A stretch of DNA of 64,000 bases from Cenococcum geophilum 1.58 (Eukaryota; Ascomycota; Dothideomycetes; Gloniales; Gloniaceae): positions 2,232,001 to 2,296,000 of the forward strand of contig KV748184.1 in assembly GCA_001692895.1 (NCBI GenBank), given 5' to 3'. Below, in pieces: positions 25,081-38,918 of this stretch. Made by a program: the position numbers and the translations under genes. The notes below the pieces were generated by a model. That model saw only the letters and a program-made list of their open reading frames with translations. It searched no databases and was not told the DNA's origin. How positions within the stretch are numbered: the stretch's first letter is position 1; the number at the start of each line of letters is the position of its first letter.

Positions 25081-28000
25081 TAGTAAGATTAATAGTTTAA
25101 AGTGTTAGTAGATAGTGGAGCGACATAAAACTATATCTTATTAGTAGCAGTTAAAAGGATGGGGCTACTATATAGGCAAAAAGAGCACCCTTATCTATTA
25201 GTAATAATTTTAGGAGATCTAATAGCCTATAGAGGAGGTATTATTAATCTTAAAATAGGACCAATTTAGATAACTATTAAAGGAAGATAAGTTAAGATGT
25301 CTTTTAATATATTACTATTAGGAAATAATAAGGCAGTATTAGGAATGCCTTAGTTATAGGAATATAATCCAAAAATTAATTAGGTTATAGGTTAGGTTAA
25401 TACCAGAGATATACAATGACATAAAATATAATAATAAACTAAGTTAGTATAGTACTAAGTTGGAGCAATATATAAGGAGACTAATTAAGGATTAAGCCAC
25501 GTACTAAAGAGATACCATAAGTATGGCAAAAAGCTATAGTTACTAGAAAGTAAAAAGCTGTTAGATTATATAGTATAGGACTATAAGATAGAGCTAGAAT
25601 TAGGAATAAGTTTAAGGTTTTACCTAACTTATAAGTTAACAGAAAAAAAGTTACAGGCACTTAAGGAGTTTGTCTAGAAAAATCTTTAAAAAGGATATAT
25701 TAGACCATCGCAGTTATTAGCGGGATATCCAGTACTATTTGTACCAAAGAAAAATAGAAAACTTAGGCTATATATTAACTATAGATAGTTAAATAGCATT
25801 ACTAGGAAGGATAGGTATCCTTTACCCTTAATTAGCGAAATCTAAGACAGGATTAGCAACGCGTAAATCTTTACAAAGATAAATCTAAGATAGGCGTACT
25901 ATTAGATTAGAATTAAGGAAGGCAATAAATAGAAGGCAGCCTTTAGGTTAAAGGAAGGACTATATAAATTATTAGTTATACAATTCGGGCTTATAAACGC
26001 ACTAGCGACATTTTAGAAACGTATTAACAATATATTAAGAGAGCACTTAGATAAATTTATTATGGCATACCTTAATATTATTATTATCTACTTAATAAGT
26101 AAGAAAGAATATAGAGAACACGTTAAATAGGTCTTAAGGAGACTATAAGAAGAATAGATGCTAGTAGCAATTAAAAAATGCGAATTCTTTATAAGGAAGA
26201 TAGATTTTATCGGATTTATTATTAAACTAGGCTAACTTAGTATAGATCTAAAGAAGATCGAGGCCATAGTAAATTGGCAAGAACTAGAAAATGTAATATA
26301 GTTAAGGTTATTTTTAGGGTTCTGCAACTACTATAGAAGGTTTATAGCTTAATAGTTAAAGGATATTAAGCTACTTATAAGATTAATAAAAAAGGAAGAA
26401 CTATAGGCATAGGGAGAGGAATAAAAGGAACTATTTAAGAAAGTTAAATAGTTGTTTACCTAGGAGCTAGTTCTTAAAATCTATTAACTATAGTTAGAGA
26501 TAGTGGTTAAAACGGATACATTAGACTATATACTAAGAGCGTGCTTTCTATAAAAATATAAAGATAAATAGCACCTAGTGGCATACTATAGTCGGAAGAT
26601 AATACTACTAGAACTAAACTATAACATCTATAATAAGGAGTTGTTAGGTATAGTTATAGCACTAAGGGAATAGAGATTATTCTTATAAGGCATAGAAAAA
26701 CCATTTATAGTTAAAATAGATTATAAGAACCTAACGGGGTTCCTAATAACGAAAGAACTTAATTATAGATAAGTTAAATAGGTAGAGATGCTTATAGAAT
26801 ACTATTTTAAGATTTAATATACTAAGGGTATAGAGAATGCACGAGCAGACGCTTTAAGCAGAAAGGCTAAACTATAAAACAATAAAAAGCCATTAGGGGC
26901 TTTATTGCGAAGGGATATAGATAGATTAATTAGGTACAATTATCTAAAGATCACAGCAACATAAGAAGAGAAGATCTATAAATTGCTAGAAAGTAATTAG
27001 ATATAAAAAATCCTAGACGCATAAATAGAGGATTTAGACTTAAAGTAGTATAAAAATTGAGAAGTAATATATATACTAAGAGCTATTATAAAGGAGTTTA
27101 TTAAGTCATTTTATAAAGGACTAACTTAAGGACATAACGGAGCTATAGGCTTAATATTAAGACTTTAAGAGGAGTATATTATTAATAGAATCTAGGAACT
27201 AGCCAGGTAAGTTATAAAAGAATATCTAGATTGCTAAAGGAATAAACTAATAAGGTATAAGCTATATAGAGAGCTATAACCTATTAAAATACTAGAGAAA
27301 CTATAGGAGGTTATATTATAGGACTTTATTATTAAGTTACTGAAGTTAAGAGACCCTATTACTGGATAAGATTATAATATAATCTTAGTAATAATAGATA
27401 AGCTTATAAAGTGGGGATACTTTATAGCATATTTAGAAGAAATATTAGTAGAAGATATCGCTAAAATCTATATTAAAGAAGTATTTATAAGACATAGAGC
27501 ACTAAGTAAGATTATATTGGATAAAGATCTAAGATTCATAGCAGTATTCTAGGAAGTGTTCTTAATAGAGTAAGGAGTTTAAGTAGTAACTTCTACCGCA
27601 TATTATCTACAGACAGACGGTTAAACGGAAAGATTAAATTAGATACTAGAACAGTATCTAAGGTATTATATTAATTATGCACAAAATAATTAGGTATTGC
27701 TATTACTAGTTATATAGTTTATATACAATATAACACCATAAGAAGAAATAGGCACGTTACTATTTAAGGCGAATTACGGATATAAGCTAAGGACCTTATT
27801 ATCACTATATTAAGTAAAGAAGATAAGTAGTATAGCTAAGTAAAGAATAAAGAGTTTAATAAATCTTTATATAGACCTTACAGAAACAGCTAAGGTAGTA
27901 CAGCAAAGGATAAAAAAGTATTATAATGCTAAGAGATCTAAGGGACTAGATCTTAAGGAGGGAGATAAAGTATAGCTACTATATAAAAATTTCAAGAGTT

Positions 28001-28390
28001 AATAACTAAGTAAGAAGTTAGACTATATTAGACTAGGACCTTTTAAAATTATATAGAAAATTTCATTAGTTATATTTAAGTTAAACCTACCAGCTAGGAT
28101 AAAGATCTACCCTATATAGTATATCGCAATACTAGAGCTAGTATACGGAAATATTAAGCCACTAGTCTATAAAGTAGACACGTATAGAGGATAAGAGGAA
28201 GACAAATAGCAAGTTTTAAAGATTGTTAGTTATAAGAACATAGATAATAAAATATAGTACAAAGTAAAGTAAATAGGCTACGATAAGACTACCTAGGAGC
28301 TACTAGAGAACCTAAAAAATGCTATAGAAAAGGTATAGGAGTATCAGAAGAGAAAAGGTTAGGCAATATTAATAAAGAGGAATTGCTAAA
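25081..28390 (+). pseudogene. Pol of nested Gypsy (PR-RT-RH-IN-chromodomain)
   Basis: The protease active-site tract LVDSGAT lies at 25105-25125. RT is seen from LYINYR-stop-LNSIT (about 25770) to the polymerase box, where the expected YLDD reads YLNI (26068-26079), so catalytic Asp codons are lost. RNase H follows, then integrase with AYYLQTDG-stop-TERLN (about 27598-27640). A C-terminal chromodomain-like IGYDKTT-stop-ELLENL segment lies near 28270-28320. All stops are TAA/TAG at Gln/Trp sites. Confidence 0.88.
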
Positions 28391-29078
28391 GAATAAGTTA
28401 CCTAAGGGGGACCTAGGAAGAGCGACTGCCAAACTACTTAAAGTTATTTCCTTCTCTATTAGAAGAGAATCCGTTTTTTTATTACTAAGTTCCTATAAAC
28501 CTTATTAGATAAGTTTCTACTCCTTTAAACGAACCTTCTTATAAATATATTCTAAACGCTAAAGACAAGTATAAGCTAAACGCTAAGCTTTAAGGACACG
28601 TGCGGACTCTTTTAAGGTATATTAGGCCGCAAGCAGCGCTAAAGATAGCTTACTATTAAGCTTTACAGCGGCAGATTAAACACAAGACCCTATAATAAAT
28701 TACTTAGGGAACTTAGAGACTATTAAGAGTTATAGGACGCGTATACTTAGCGTTAGAAATTAAGCGAATATTGTAGGACGATTAAATATTTACTTTAGTG
28801 CACTTTATATAAAAAGAGGGCTGTTAAGATAAAGGACTCGCTAACGTAATATAGATTAACTTCTCTTTCGCACAACAAGAATATAGAGATGGTATTACTT
28901 CACTAAGCAATAGTATAGAAGAGACTATACGCGTACAATAAAGAGTTAAAGAAGAAGGTGCTTTAGGCATTATAAGTAATAATATTAACTAAATTAATTA
29001 GACGGATATTATACCTCTAGTAAACGACTTAGAGATACTAGGTATCTTTAAGGACGAAGATAAAGAGGAGGGAGATAG
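28391..29078 (+). other. 3' region of nested Gypsy after pol
   Basis: About 690 bp between the end of pol and the right LTR, partly shared with the host Gypsy (45560-46265). No domain is recognised. It ends in the polypurine tract. Confidence 0.6.
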
Positions 29079-29499
29079 TGTTACGAACGCTTTAAGTACA
29101 ATATTATAACTACTTAGAGAGGAGTTAAAAGAAGCTAGTTAGTTAATATAAGTACGGTTTAAGATGGAACCCGTAGAACTATATAATAAGGAATAGTAAG
29201 TAGAGTTACGTGATGTAATCTATATAATCTGTGTAATTTATAAGATCTATAATAGAGCGAATAGAGTAGACAAAGTAGATAGAGCAACGACTTTCTTAGG
29301 AGTACGGCTGTGTATTTAAGGACCCTTAGTCCCTACCTAGATAGTTCCTTCCTTATAGTAATTCTTAGAATATAATTAGAGTTAATTTATTGGGCAACCA
29401 CTCCACTAGTTGTTATTACGTTGTTGACTTACTTGCAATACCTATATACCTAGCCCATTAATGAGTTTACCGTAGTTCTTGCTATAAGGCTCCGTTACA
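29079..29499 (+). repeat. Right LTR of nested Gypsy
   Basis: Starts TGTTACGAACG and ends CTCCGTTACA. Differences from the left LTR are mostly CpA/TpA or TpG/TpA transitions. Confidence 0.9.
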
Positions 29500-29504
29500 A
29501 ACGT

Positions 29505-29739
29505 ACTAACGTACTAACGTACTTAACCTTTACTATAGGGAGGAGTTATATATTTAAAGATGTATGGTCTCTATAGATAGTTTCCCTTTTCTTCTTTATA
29601 GTAAATCTTAGAATACAATTAGAGTTAATCTATTAGGTAACTACTCCACCAGTTATATTTATATTATTAACTATTCTATACCTATATACCTAGCCCATTA
29701 ATAAGTCTACCGTAGTATTTCCTATAAGGTATCGTTATA
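29505..29739 (+). repeat. Left LTR of host Gypsy, second part
   Basis: Continues the split left LTR after the nested Gypsy element, matching the remainder of 46266-46688. The second copy of the AACGT duplication precedes it at 29500-29504. Confidence 0.85.
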
Positions 29740-29769
29740 TATTTACTACTAAGGTTATAGTAAAAGAGG

Positions 29770-31310
29770 TTAAATAATATGCTACTAAAAGTAGTAGCTA
29801 TAACGGCGTCTACAGCGGCGACTACCTTAGGATTAGGTAAAGACACTAGTATAGTAGATACTAACTCGCAACTAGTTACTATTAGATAGCTATAGGAAAT
29901 AGTTAATTAGTTAATAGATAATAATAGGATACTTAAAGAAAGGATTAATAGGATTGGAGCGGCTAAGGTTAAGTTACCCTTAATTAAGCGATTCTTAGGG
30001 GAGAAGTTAAAACTTAGGAGATTTCTTATATAAATGCACTTTAAGGTTATATAGGAAGGAGTTAAACTAGGAATACCTATAGATTAAGTTACTTACGCAG
30101 GATTGTTCTTAACGGGAAGAGCACTTAAGTAGTTTAAGCCTTACTGTCGGTATCACCTGGGGGGGTACTGCAATTGCAATATAAGGTAACTGTTTCTTGA
30201 TTTCATTTGTGTTCTTCTTCGTCTACCAAAAGAGAAAGAAAGGGGTAGTAAAGGTCGGGCTATCTATTGGGCCGTAGGTGGTCAGGTGACCTACGCTACA
30301 CCATGCGGCCCCTGCCGCATACGCTCTGCGCGTAATGCAATTTACAGCCTCTACTTATACAGACACTTACCTTATAGAGGTATAGGAGCACAGTATAATA
30401 ACTACTAACTAGGAGGTATAGTATATGTTCTTAAGTTAGAATAGGTTTATAGAATAATTAACGCAAATATTTAAAGACCTAGAAGTAACCATTACGGTAA
30501 AGAGAAAGCTTTAAAACCTAGTATAAAGGACTTTAGCGATTAAGTATATAACGTAGTTTTAAATATTGGTAATATAGGTCGAATAGAATAATAAAGCGCT
30601 TATAGCATAGTATAAGTAAGAACTTAAAGTAAAAGTCTAGGACGTAATTATTTTAATAGAAGATACGGATACTCTTAGGGATTTAATTAATTAAGCAATT
30701 AAGATTAATAATAGGATTTACTAAAGAGAGCAGACTAAGAAGGGTTAGAATAGAGTTTTACAGTTATATAAGGCGTAGGGCACGTATTAATAAAGTTAAA
30801 GTTAAAAACTATAGTATAGCGTAGAGCTAATAGACCTAAGTGGTACTAAAGAATCTAAAAGATAAAATAAGAAATTATGGAAACCTAGAGGATAAGGATT
30901 AAGTAATTAAAGGTCTAAGAAGTAGAGGCCAAATTAGGGATTTTAATAGTAGAAGACATTTAGGCGGACTTTATAATAAGAAAAATAGTTTAAAAAAGGA
31001 GCTTATATAAATTACGGAAAATAAGGCTATTACATTAAAAACTATAAAAGTAGTTAGAGTTACTATATAGTAAAAGAAATAAGACTAGTAGACAATATAT
31101 ATATATAGAGGGATAATAATATGCTGCAAGGAACAAAAGAATATTTAATTAGAAGTTTTACGTTTTATTATAATAACGCATACTAAATTTATAAAGACGC
31201 TAAGTATAGCGTAAGCTATTAGCTATAGAAGCTAAAAATACTAGAGTTTAGAGGAATTAACAAACTAGTTTATAGACCAGATATTAAGAATAATAAGTTT
31301 AACGTAGGCG
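29770..31310 (+). pseudogene. Gag of host Gypsy, split by a solo LTR
   Basis: Collinear with the gag at 21951-23250 (MLLKVVAITASTAATTLGLG start, then the same capsid-like blocks and knuckle). It is interrupted at 30145-30365 by an unmutated solo LTR and heavily RIP-mutated. Confidence 0.75.
30145..30365. mobile_element. Solo LTR (221 bp), not RIP-mutated
   Basis: Begins TGTCGGTATCACC and ends CTTATACAGACA, with short inverted ends TGTCGGTAT/ATACAGACA. It is flanked by the 5-bp duplication CTTAC (30140-30144 and 30366-30370). Base composition is balanced and CpG-containing, unlike the gag it interrupts. It contains no ORF. A small non-autonomous element with TG..CA ends is an alternative. Confidence 0.82.
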
Positions 31311-32793
31311 AAACATTCTATAATAATAAGGTAATAAGAGCAGCTTACTAAAAGTATATAGACCTTAGAGATATTATATAAGAGGTAAAAGATAATTCCA
31401 CTACAGAATAGGGATTATTAGTAGGGATTAAGACCCTACTAGATATAATGTCTATCGCTTTATAAGACATAAAAGAAGTAGGATAGTAAGCCACTTTAGT
31501 ACTTAATAAAGGCAAAAAGCTAAAGACTTAAGATTCTTAAGACGAGATAAGGTAAGCTTAAGGACCTATAACGGACGATAACTAATAGAGCAGAGTAATG
31601 GCTTAGTTTAGTAATATATAAATAAGCTTAGGATAAAGTTTCCTAAAGATATAAGATTCTTAAGATAAGATAAGAATACTAAAGAAGCCTAGTTAGACTA
31701 AGGCTAGAGTAAAGCTTAAGATAGAAGCAAGCTTAGGATTAAGAATCTTATAGGACTAAGATTCTAGTAACAGAATAAGGACTATTAAAGAAATTATGAG
31801 TAAGGCTTAGCAATAAGATTAAAATATTAATACTAAGATTAAGAAGTAAGAAGACTTTAAGGATTTATTTATAAGATGCAAACTAAAAAAAACTATAGAA
31901 GAATTTAGATAAAGAATTATTATATAGCAAGAACAGAAACTAGATAAGAGATTTAGTATACTAGGTTATATAAGGGATAGAGTACCTATATAAAGAATTA
32001 CTAATAGGCCTAGGGCAGGCACACTAAAAGCTAAGTGGCTTACTAAACTGGAAAACGAAGAGGATTTAGGGATCCTTATTAGGTTTAAAGAATAATATAT
32101 AAAGAGCTATTATAACGTAGTAATAAAAAGATACTTCCTTACGGACAAACCGTATATACTACAGCAGCTATACTAAAAGTGGTATAGGCAACGGTATAAC
32201 AACAAGTAGGAAGATTTCTATATATAGTTAGATAAGCGAGTTATCTAAAACCACCCGATTATAGAGAAGGCTATAACTTATATTAAAGGAGCTTTAATTA
32301 TAATGTTAAAGGATCTAGAGGAATAATTAGAGGACTAAAGGAGTAAAAGACGCATCTTAGTACCCGTAAATAAAGTTATAACATTTAAATTAACATAGTA
32401 AAGGTTTAAACTTAAAGATAAAGATAAGTTAAGAGTTAACCTAAAGCACCTAGTATACTATACGCTATTATAAATTGTATACGTAAATAATATATATAAA
32501 ATATATAAAAACCTAAAAAAAAAGAATTGGAAATACCCTATAAGGATATATTAGGCGCTAGATAAGCAATAGTATAGAAATGCTAAATATATATATAAAT
32601 AGCATTTAATAGAAGTTTAAGAGTTAGGGGACTTAATACTTTAACTAAGAAGATTCCTTATAGAAGAATGCTTAGATAGATAATAGTAGTAGAAATGCCT
32701 AGAAAATACGTGTCTATAGTATATAGAAGATAAAAAGCGAACTAGGCATTAGCTAAAGAGTAAGCTAAGTATAATAGGATTAAGTAGCTAATA
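31311..32793 (+). pseudogene. Gag-protease linker of host Gypsy, left part
   Basis: Collinear with 23251-24980 of the nested Gypsy. It stops at the Copia target duplication GTTAG (32794-32798) and continues at 38725. Confidence 0.65.
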
Positions 32794-32798
32794 GTTAG

Positions 32799-32972
32799 TG
32801 TTGGTAACATAGGGTAAATTACCAATACTACTCAAGTAGATATAGTGATGGAAAAGCTTGTTATATTAGATAGGGGCGGGTAAGGAACTTAAGGTTCCTC
32901 ACCGCGCTAGTGCCACGACGGCACGTGACGGCAATTTGCCGCACGTAAGGGCAAATTACCTCATTCCCAATA
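32799..32972. repeat. Left LTR of Copia element
   Basis: 174 bp. It contains the palindrome-rich GCACGTGACGGCAATTTGCC tract. Confidence 0.82.
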
Positions 32973-33099
32973 CTGATAACTCTTCTTTTTATAGTTACTA
33001 TTTATATGCAAACAGACCGTATACAATAATATGACAGTAGGTAGAATATAGCAGACTTTGGCAAGTAACACGTTTTATTCTACTAACCCGGACTTCTAC

Positions 33100-36000
33100 T
33101 AGCCAATTATAATTTTCTATCCCTAGGATGGAAAATCGCTATTGGCTTGCTTACCACTAGCGCCTTAGCGGCCCTTGCCGCATCTTCTACTTCCTCTTAA
33201 CCTAACCTTTAACTCGTATATGCAGAGTATTTGTGTTAATAAACGTCTCTAGTGCCTTATTTGGGTTTACCTTTATCATCGCATCTACTAGGTTATTTTA
33301 GCCATTAATCTATTAAATCTTAAAGAGTTCTTAACGCTCGTAAGATTGCTGTAGTACTATAATATTAATTATAAGGCGCTTCTCCTTTATAGTACTAAGC
33401 TTAACTAAACACTTATAGAGGGAATATAAGTTAGTGTATATAATTATAGGGATAACGGGGAGTTTAAGTTAATCTGTAATTATCTTTAAGGTAGTTCTAA
33501 TTATAATTGCTATGTTAACTCCACCGACCATTCTATATATCTCTAATGCTAAAACGCTTTAAGTAATACGCTTACTTTTAGTTAAGCTCTAATAGATAAG
33601 GTTACCGTAGATTATGAAGTTACTCTCTTTGGTAGATTTGTTTGCAATAATAATCTTATATCCTAGTTAGGAGCTAAAATCTTTATTATTTATAAACGAT
33701 CTATTAATAAATACAAAGAGCTTAGCGGTAGGAAGGTTAATAGGCATATAGAGCAGTCCTCGGTTAAGATAGTTTATTTACTAGGAGAGGCGCTTATTTA
33801 GGGTAAGAACGTCCTCCTTAGTTAGTTCTTAGTGTTAAGCGGCAATAGAGAGATTAAAGAAAGCCTTAGGTTGGTAGATAGAAGCAATATAAGCTCCGCA
33901 AGCGCGTTGCTCTATATATCCTTACTTTAGAGACTTAATATTAATGGCGTTAATTTTCTTACCTTAACCCTTCTGGCGTAAGGAAATGGAATCCTTATTT
34001 AGGGAGAGGATATATCTATTAAAGAGTAATGGTGTTTTTAAATTAAGTCTTTCCTTCGGCTTTGCTATAAGATTTGCCTTTACTAGCTTATCTTCTTTAA
34101 GAGCTAAGAATTGGTTNTCTCCTAAGATAATTATATNNTNNGTTTATATNCNNANNATTCNAAATNGNGTTCNTNTNGNTNTAATANGGAAGNANGGATT
34201 AAATNTAGAAGTAGTTATTAAAAGCTTCTCTTTATAGTGTTTGCTGTAAGTAGCCTACTAATAGGTTTCTACCTCCGCGATTCTATATAATAGCTTAAGC
34301 ATGACTATAATTGTATCCTTGGGATATTAGTAGCGAATTTGCTCTAGAAGATATACCAATATTAAGCGCTAAAGGTGTGTCTCTAATTGGGTGTAGGCTT
34401 AAGTAATATCTCGCAAATAAACTGCTATTCCGTTCTTTATTAAGGAGGGAGCTAGTATAACAATAACTTATTAACTAGCTCGTTGTATTATTAGAGATTG
34501 CGTAAGAATCGTCTCCTTACCGTTATTATTATAGCCTTAAATAATAAGCCTTAATTTCTTAAACGGGGCGTTAATAGCTTTACCCTTAATCTTATTAACT
34601 ATTCTTAACTTAAAGATACGAACTCCATTAAACTTAGTAGGGTTATATTTCTCAAATTTAAAGACTCTTCTTGTAATAAGACCGTCGATCTCCTATTTGT
34701 TAGATGCTTAGAAGGGAGCTCCTAGAGTTATAATACGGCCTTCCTTTTAGAGCTGTTTTGCGAGCTTAAAGTTAGCCTTCTCTTTAGCTGTTATAAAGGC
34801 CATTAATAACTCGTCCCTACTCTTAATAGCGGTAATAAGTTATTCTTTAAAATTAATAAGATATTAGCGATTTCGTGATCCCTTTGGGCAACCTCTACCG
34901 CGTCATGGTTGCGGTACGTCTACTATAATTATATTAGGACCACAGTCGCCTTCTAGGGTACATTAATCGTGGTTCTCCTTTAGGGTATCCTCTAGGGTAT
35001 CCTATAAAGGCTTAAGACTATTATTCCTATAGTAGGGCTTAACAATAGTTAAGCGAAATTAAGTGGGTCTATGGGGCATCTGAAGAGTATAAGTTTAACT
35101 ATTAATAGTGATAAGCGTATATGGGCCTGACTAGCCCCCTTTCTTACGCCATACCTATACTTCAGATTAGAGTAGCAGATCTGTTATAATTAAGGTGTTT
35201 AGACCGTTTCTTATTCTTAGTATATTATTAACCTAACGCGTGGTATAGATGCGGCGTACTTCCTTTATTGCCTTATGGATAGCCTTAGCTCGTTATATAA
35301 TAGATGGAGATAGTAGAGAATTATTAGTTATTTAAGGGTAGGCGCTAAAGACTAGTAACGTAGGTATAAGCCTATCTGGGCTAGCAGAATTGTTAATAGC
35401 CTTAACAGCTATCTATAGGATAAGCTCTTCGCTAGCGCCCTCTAGTTCCGAAGAAATAATCTTATATACTTAGCGTAATAGCGTATAATATTATTCTACT
35501 TTTCTAATACTATTATATGCCTTAATAGGGACTTCCTTAACCTTAATTTCTATTACCTTTGCCTATTGCCAAAACTCTATAAATAAGAAGTTCCTCCCTA
35601 CGTTATAAATGACTTAATTAAGTGGTCCTAGGTAGATATTAATCCAGTATAATTAAAGAGTATCCTATGCGTTCCTAGCTAATATATCCTTTAGGAAACG
35701 TGCGGCTTAGAAGGAGGTTAAGAGGTTAATAACCTAAAGTACTAGCTTGCCGCTAAGATATATAATGTTAATAATAATACAGAAGTTAAAGTTATAGTTA
35801 TCTTTAAGGGTAAACTTAAATCGGCTAGGGGACTTCTAGTTTATTTGGTAGTAATAATAGTACTTTATAAGATACTTAATTGTCTTAACCTTGACCTTAT
35901 AACCTGCTTGCTAAAGGACCCTAAGCAGTTAGTAAACGGATGGGTGGCTAAAATAATGGTGTAGTTAACGTAGCTCTAACTTGGTTAAGTGGCTCTAAGT

Positions 36001-38130
36001 AATATTCCTTTCTAGCTGTTAAAGGAGCAACTAAGGGTAACCCCACTTGCGTATAACGGGCACCTAATTATCTCCCTAGATAAGCATATTCTTAAGGTTA
36101 TCGAGCTTAACACCTAATTTATCTATATCTCGGATATAAAATAGAAATAGGGTATTTATAGGAATAATGTGGAAAGTAATATATCCTAACGGGGTTTAGA
36201 CCTTAATTATGCTGAGAGAGATTACAGTACCCTTACTAAAGCGAATTGTATATTAGCCTGCCGTTAATTAGTTAATTTAAATAGAGCTATTAAGCTACTA
36301 AAGAGCTTAAACTTAGGGTTCTCCTACTATAGATACTCCTGCGGCTTTAGTATCTGGTATAATACTATAGAAGACGTTTGCCGAGTATTTATTATTAAAG
36401 GAGAACGTGGAACTTTCCTTTAGCTTATTAAAGATATTTAACTTTATAACAGAATAGAGCGTAGATTGGTTATTAAGGATAGTAATGGTTTATATGCTAT
36501 TTACCTTACTATACTTGGTAAAGTATTGGTCGGAAGAGTAGTCCTTAATTTCTATATCTATAAGGAGCTGTTCGGCCTTATTGGCCTTATCTTTAAGATC
36601 TTCTTCGCCTTTATATTAAACTAGGAAGCTTTAAAAGTAGGCTATAGTAACCTCTCGGTTTCTGACGTTTTATACGCTTTAGCGGAACTTATTATATACC
36701 TCCTTTCGTCTATTAAGGGGGTGCCTAGTTAACTAGCAATTTAGCTTCTTATAAACGTAGCACTTCTTCTAACAATCGCTCCAAAATAAACCTCCATAAT
36801 TACCTTGTGGTTGACGTTAATTATACCCTTTACCGTATCCCCTACCGCGGCCACTATATATTTAATCGGTCCAGTTATAATTATATTAGTCGGTTAGGTT
36901 AATTAAAGTAGGTTAAAGTTAGGTATTAAATTGCTATACTTCTTAAGAGCGCAGAGCTGTGCTAATAGAGGATCTTAATTGGGTATATACTCCTTTATAA
37001 GTGTTTATAGGATTAAAGAGAGTAAGGTTATATTCTTTAACACCTTAGCATACACTAATAATTTAATTACGTAGGCTAAAGTCCTCTTAATATAATTCGG
37101 ATAAACTACGCTAAATTATCTAAAGTTAATTAAAGAGCTTTTAAAGATAATTAAGCCGAAAGACACCTGGGTTTATAGCAATGATTTTTAGGAAGGTAGT
37201 CTCTCTCTACTCCAATATATACTGCTGCTTATTCTCTTCTATTTTAAAGTGGCATCTTATTTTATATATTATTCGGTTAAAATTATATCCTTTTCCTGCT
37301 AGATAATCATAATAGAAGGTACTAGCGCGGCCCTTAAGCATAACAGAATAGGTATTATAATATTGGTTAGGTTCCAGTCTAACCTTCTAGCAATAGTTAT
37401 AGAAGATACGCAGCTTTAAATTAAGGATATTATATAGTTCCCCGCTAAACCTCTTCTCCTAGTCCGAATAGAGCTTTATAAGCTCTGTAAGCATCTTTAA
37501 GGTACCTTTAAGCGGTATTAGGCCACGTTAAAATTATATTAGAGATTAAGGTAGGGATTGCTTTATAGGCTGCAGTGGAGATATAGAGCCTAATGGAATA
37601 CAGCGTAGTACCTAGTCTTGCTCTAGTAGAGTTTAAAGGTTATTAAATCGCAAAGCAAGGGGGTCTTACGCTTACTTTAGAGCAATAGAATTAGAACGTA
37701 TCTCTATTAGTGTATTATTTGGATTCTATTATAAGTTAAGCTTCCTTATAGTACGTAGTTAGTGCTTAATTTCTTATAGAGTCCATTTATGCTCTTCTTT
37801 TGCGTTAATAACATACTCCTAAATATTATCTCTAATAGCGCCCCCATCCATAGGGACAAATACTCTGTTCTCCCGAAGGAAGTTACGAAAGTCTCGCACA
37901 ATAACCTTTATCGCGAGAGCCTATGTTTCCTTTATCCATCTAATAAAGTCCTCCTTTATGCAATACTAAAGCATAGTATTATTATATTCGCTGTCTTTAT
38001 AGTATGCCATATAGTATAGTAAGAATCTGTTTAGGTCCTATTATTCGGCATTTATAGGGTCAATATCTTTATGCCATATCTCCGGGTTAATGTCCTTCTC
38101 GTACTTCTTTGGGTAGGTTAACGCCATAAT
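33100..38130 (-). pseudogene. Copia gag-pol, RIP-inactivated
   Basis: Minus-strand reading starts at about 38127 (MALTYPKKYEKDINPEIWHK). A zinc-knuckle-like C-x2-C-x3-NCW region lies near 36750-36790. A protease-like tract, FYSIIPDTKAAGVSIVGEP (about 36310-36370), follows, with the DTxAA core typical of fungal Copia proteases. A C-terminal tail lies near the palindrome at 33105-33150. Clear integrase and RT boxes were not individually resolved. Stops are RIP-type. A run of ambiguous bases (34117-34204) lies inside. Confidence 0.72.
34117..34204. other. Cluster of ambiguous bases (N)
   Basis: Scattered Ns within 90 bp of the Copia pol. Similar clusters lie at 40233-40239 and 42318-42374. They probably reflect collapsed or polymorphic repeat copies in the assembly. 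Confidence 0.8.
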
Positions 38131-38525
38131 TAGTATAGAATTAACGGGGTGTCGTACGTCAAAGGTAGGTAGGTAGGGTTTTCGGTTTTATAGAATCTCG
38201 TAGGTTTACTGTCAAAAGGTAGGCAATTTAAGATGTTGTTTAACGCGTTTTAGACGTTAATTTAGGACCCTAGGTTTAGTAACACTTCTAACTTAGAGTA
38301 CTTAACCAAATCTTCGTAAACGCAATTATTCTATATAATAGACGCAACTTGGTATCTCCTAGTACTTAGTAACACTTCTATTACTAGTTTTCCGCAAGTT
38401 TAAGGTAGTATAGTATCGCCGGGATCTATTTTATATAAGCGTATATAGCACCCCTACACAAGACTGTCTCTTCTGTTAAAAACCTTACTGTTTTATAGTT
38501 AACTATATATTTAATTACTAATTAG

Positions 38526-38719
38526 TGTTAGTAACACAGGGTAAATTACTAATACTACTTAAGTAGATACAGTAATGGAAAAGCTTATTATATTAGATAG
38601 GGGCGGGTAAGGAACTTAAGGTTCCTCACCGCGCTAGTGCCACGACAGCACGTGACGGCAAGTTGCCTTACGTGACGGCAATTTGCCGCACGTAAGGGCA
38701 AATTGCCTTATTCCCGACA
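38526..38719. repeat. Right LTR of Copia element
   Basis: 194 bp. Same LTR with an extra copy of the GTGACGGCAAnTTGCC unit. Confidence 0.82.
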
Positions 38720-38724
38720 GTTAG

Positions 38725-38918
38725 GAAAAGTGAAGGCCTATAAGACTAGAGGGAGCTAGTAGTAGAGCCTTAGATCCTTAAAGGAATTTAAGGACAACAC
38801 CTAAATTTATAAGTAAATTAGTAAAATTAGAAGTTTAAAATATTAATAGATAGTAGAGTAATACGGAACTATATTTTACTAATAGTAGTTAAAAAAATAG
38901 GATTACCTTATAGATTAT
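38725..38918 (+). pseudogene. Host Gypsy protease region, left part
   Basis: Continues the host Gypsy after the Copia insertion, with a protease-start tract aligning to 25080-25160. It is cut by the minisatellite element and resumes at about 41764. Confidence 0.65.

Larger units (their letters stand above)
21490..29499 (+). mobile_element. Gypsy LTR retrotransposon nested inside a Gypsy LTR
   Basis: An 8010-bp element with two 421-bp LTRs (21490-21910 and 29079-29499) and the target duplication AACGT on both sides (21485-21489, 29500-29504). A purine-rich tract (AAAGAGGAGGGAGATAG) ends immediately before the right LTR. Order inside: gag, a long linker, protease, RT, RNase H, integrase with a C-terminal chromodomain-like segment. 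It is RIP-inactivated throughout. Confidence 0.9.
32799..38719 (-). mobile_element. Copia LTR retrotransposon, minus orientation
   Basis: LTRs at 32799-32972 and 38526-38719 start TGTTGGTAAC/TGTTAGTAAC and end CCCAATA/CCCGACA. The duplication GTTAG lies at 32794-32798 and 38720-38724. The right LTR is about 20 bp longer because a GTGACGGCAA-type unit is duplicated. Coding sequence reads on the minus strand: gag near the right LTR, pol leftward. Length 5.9 kb. Confidence 0.85.
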
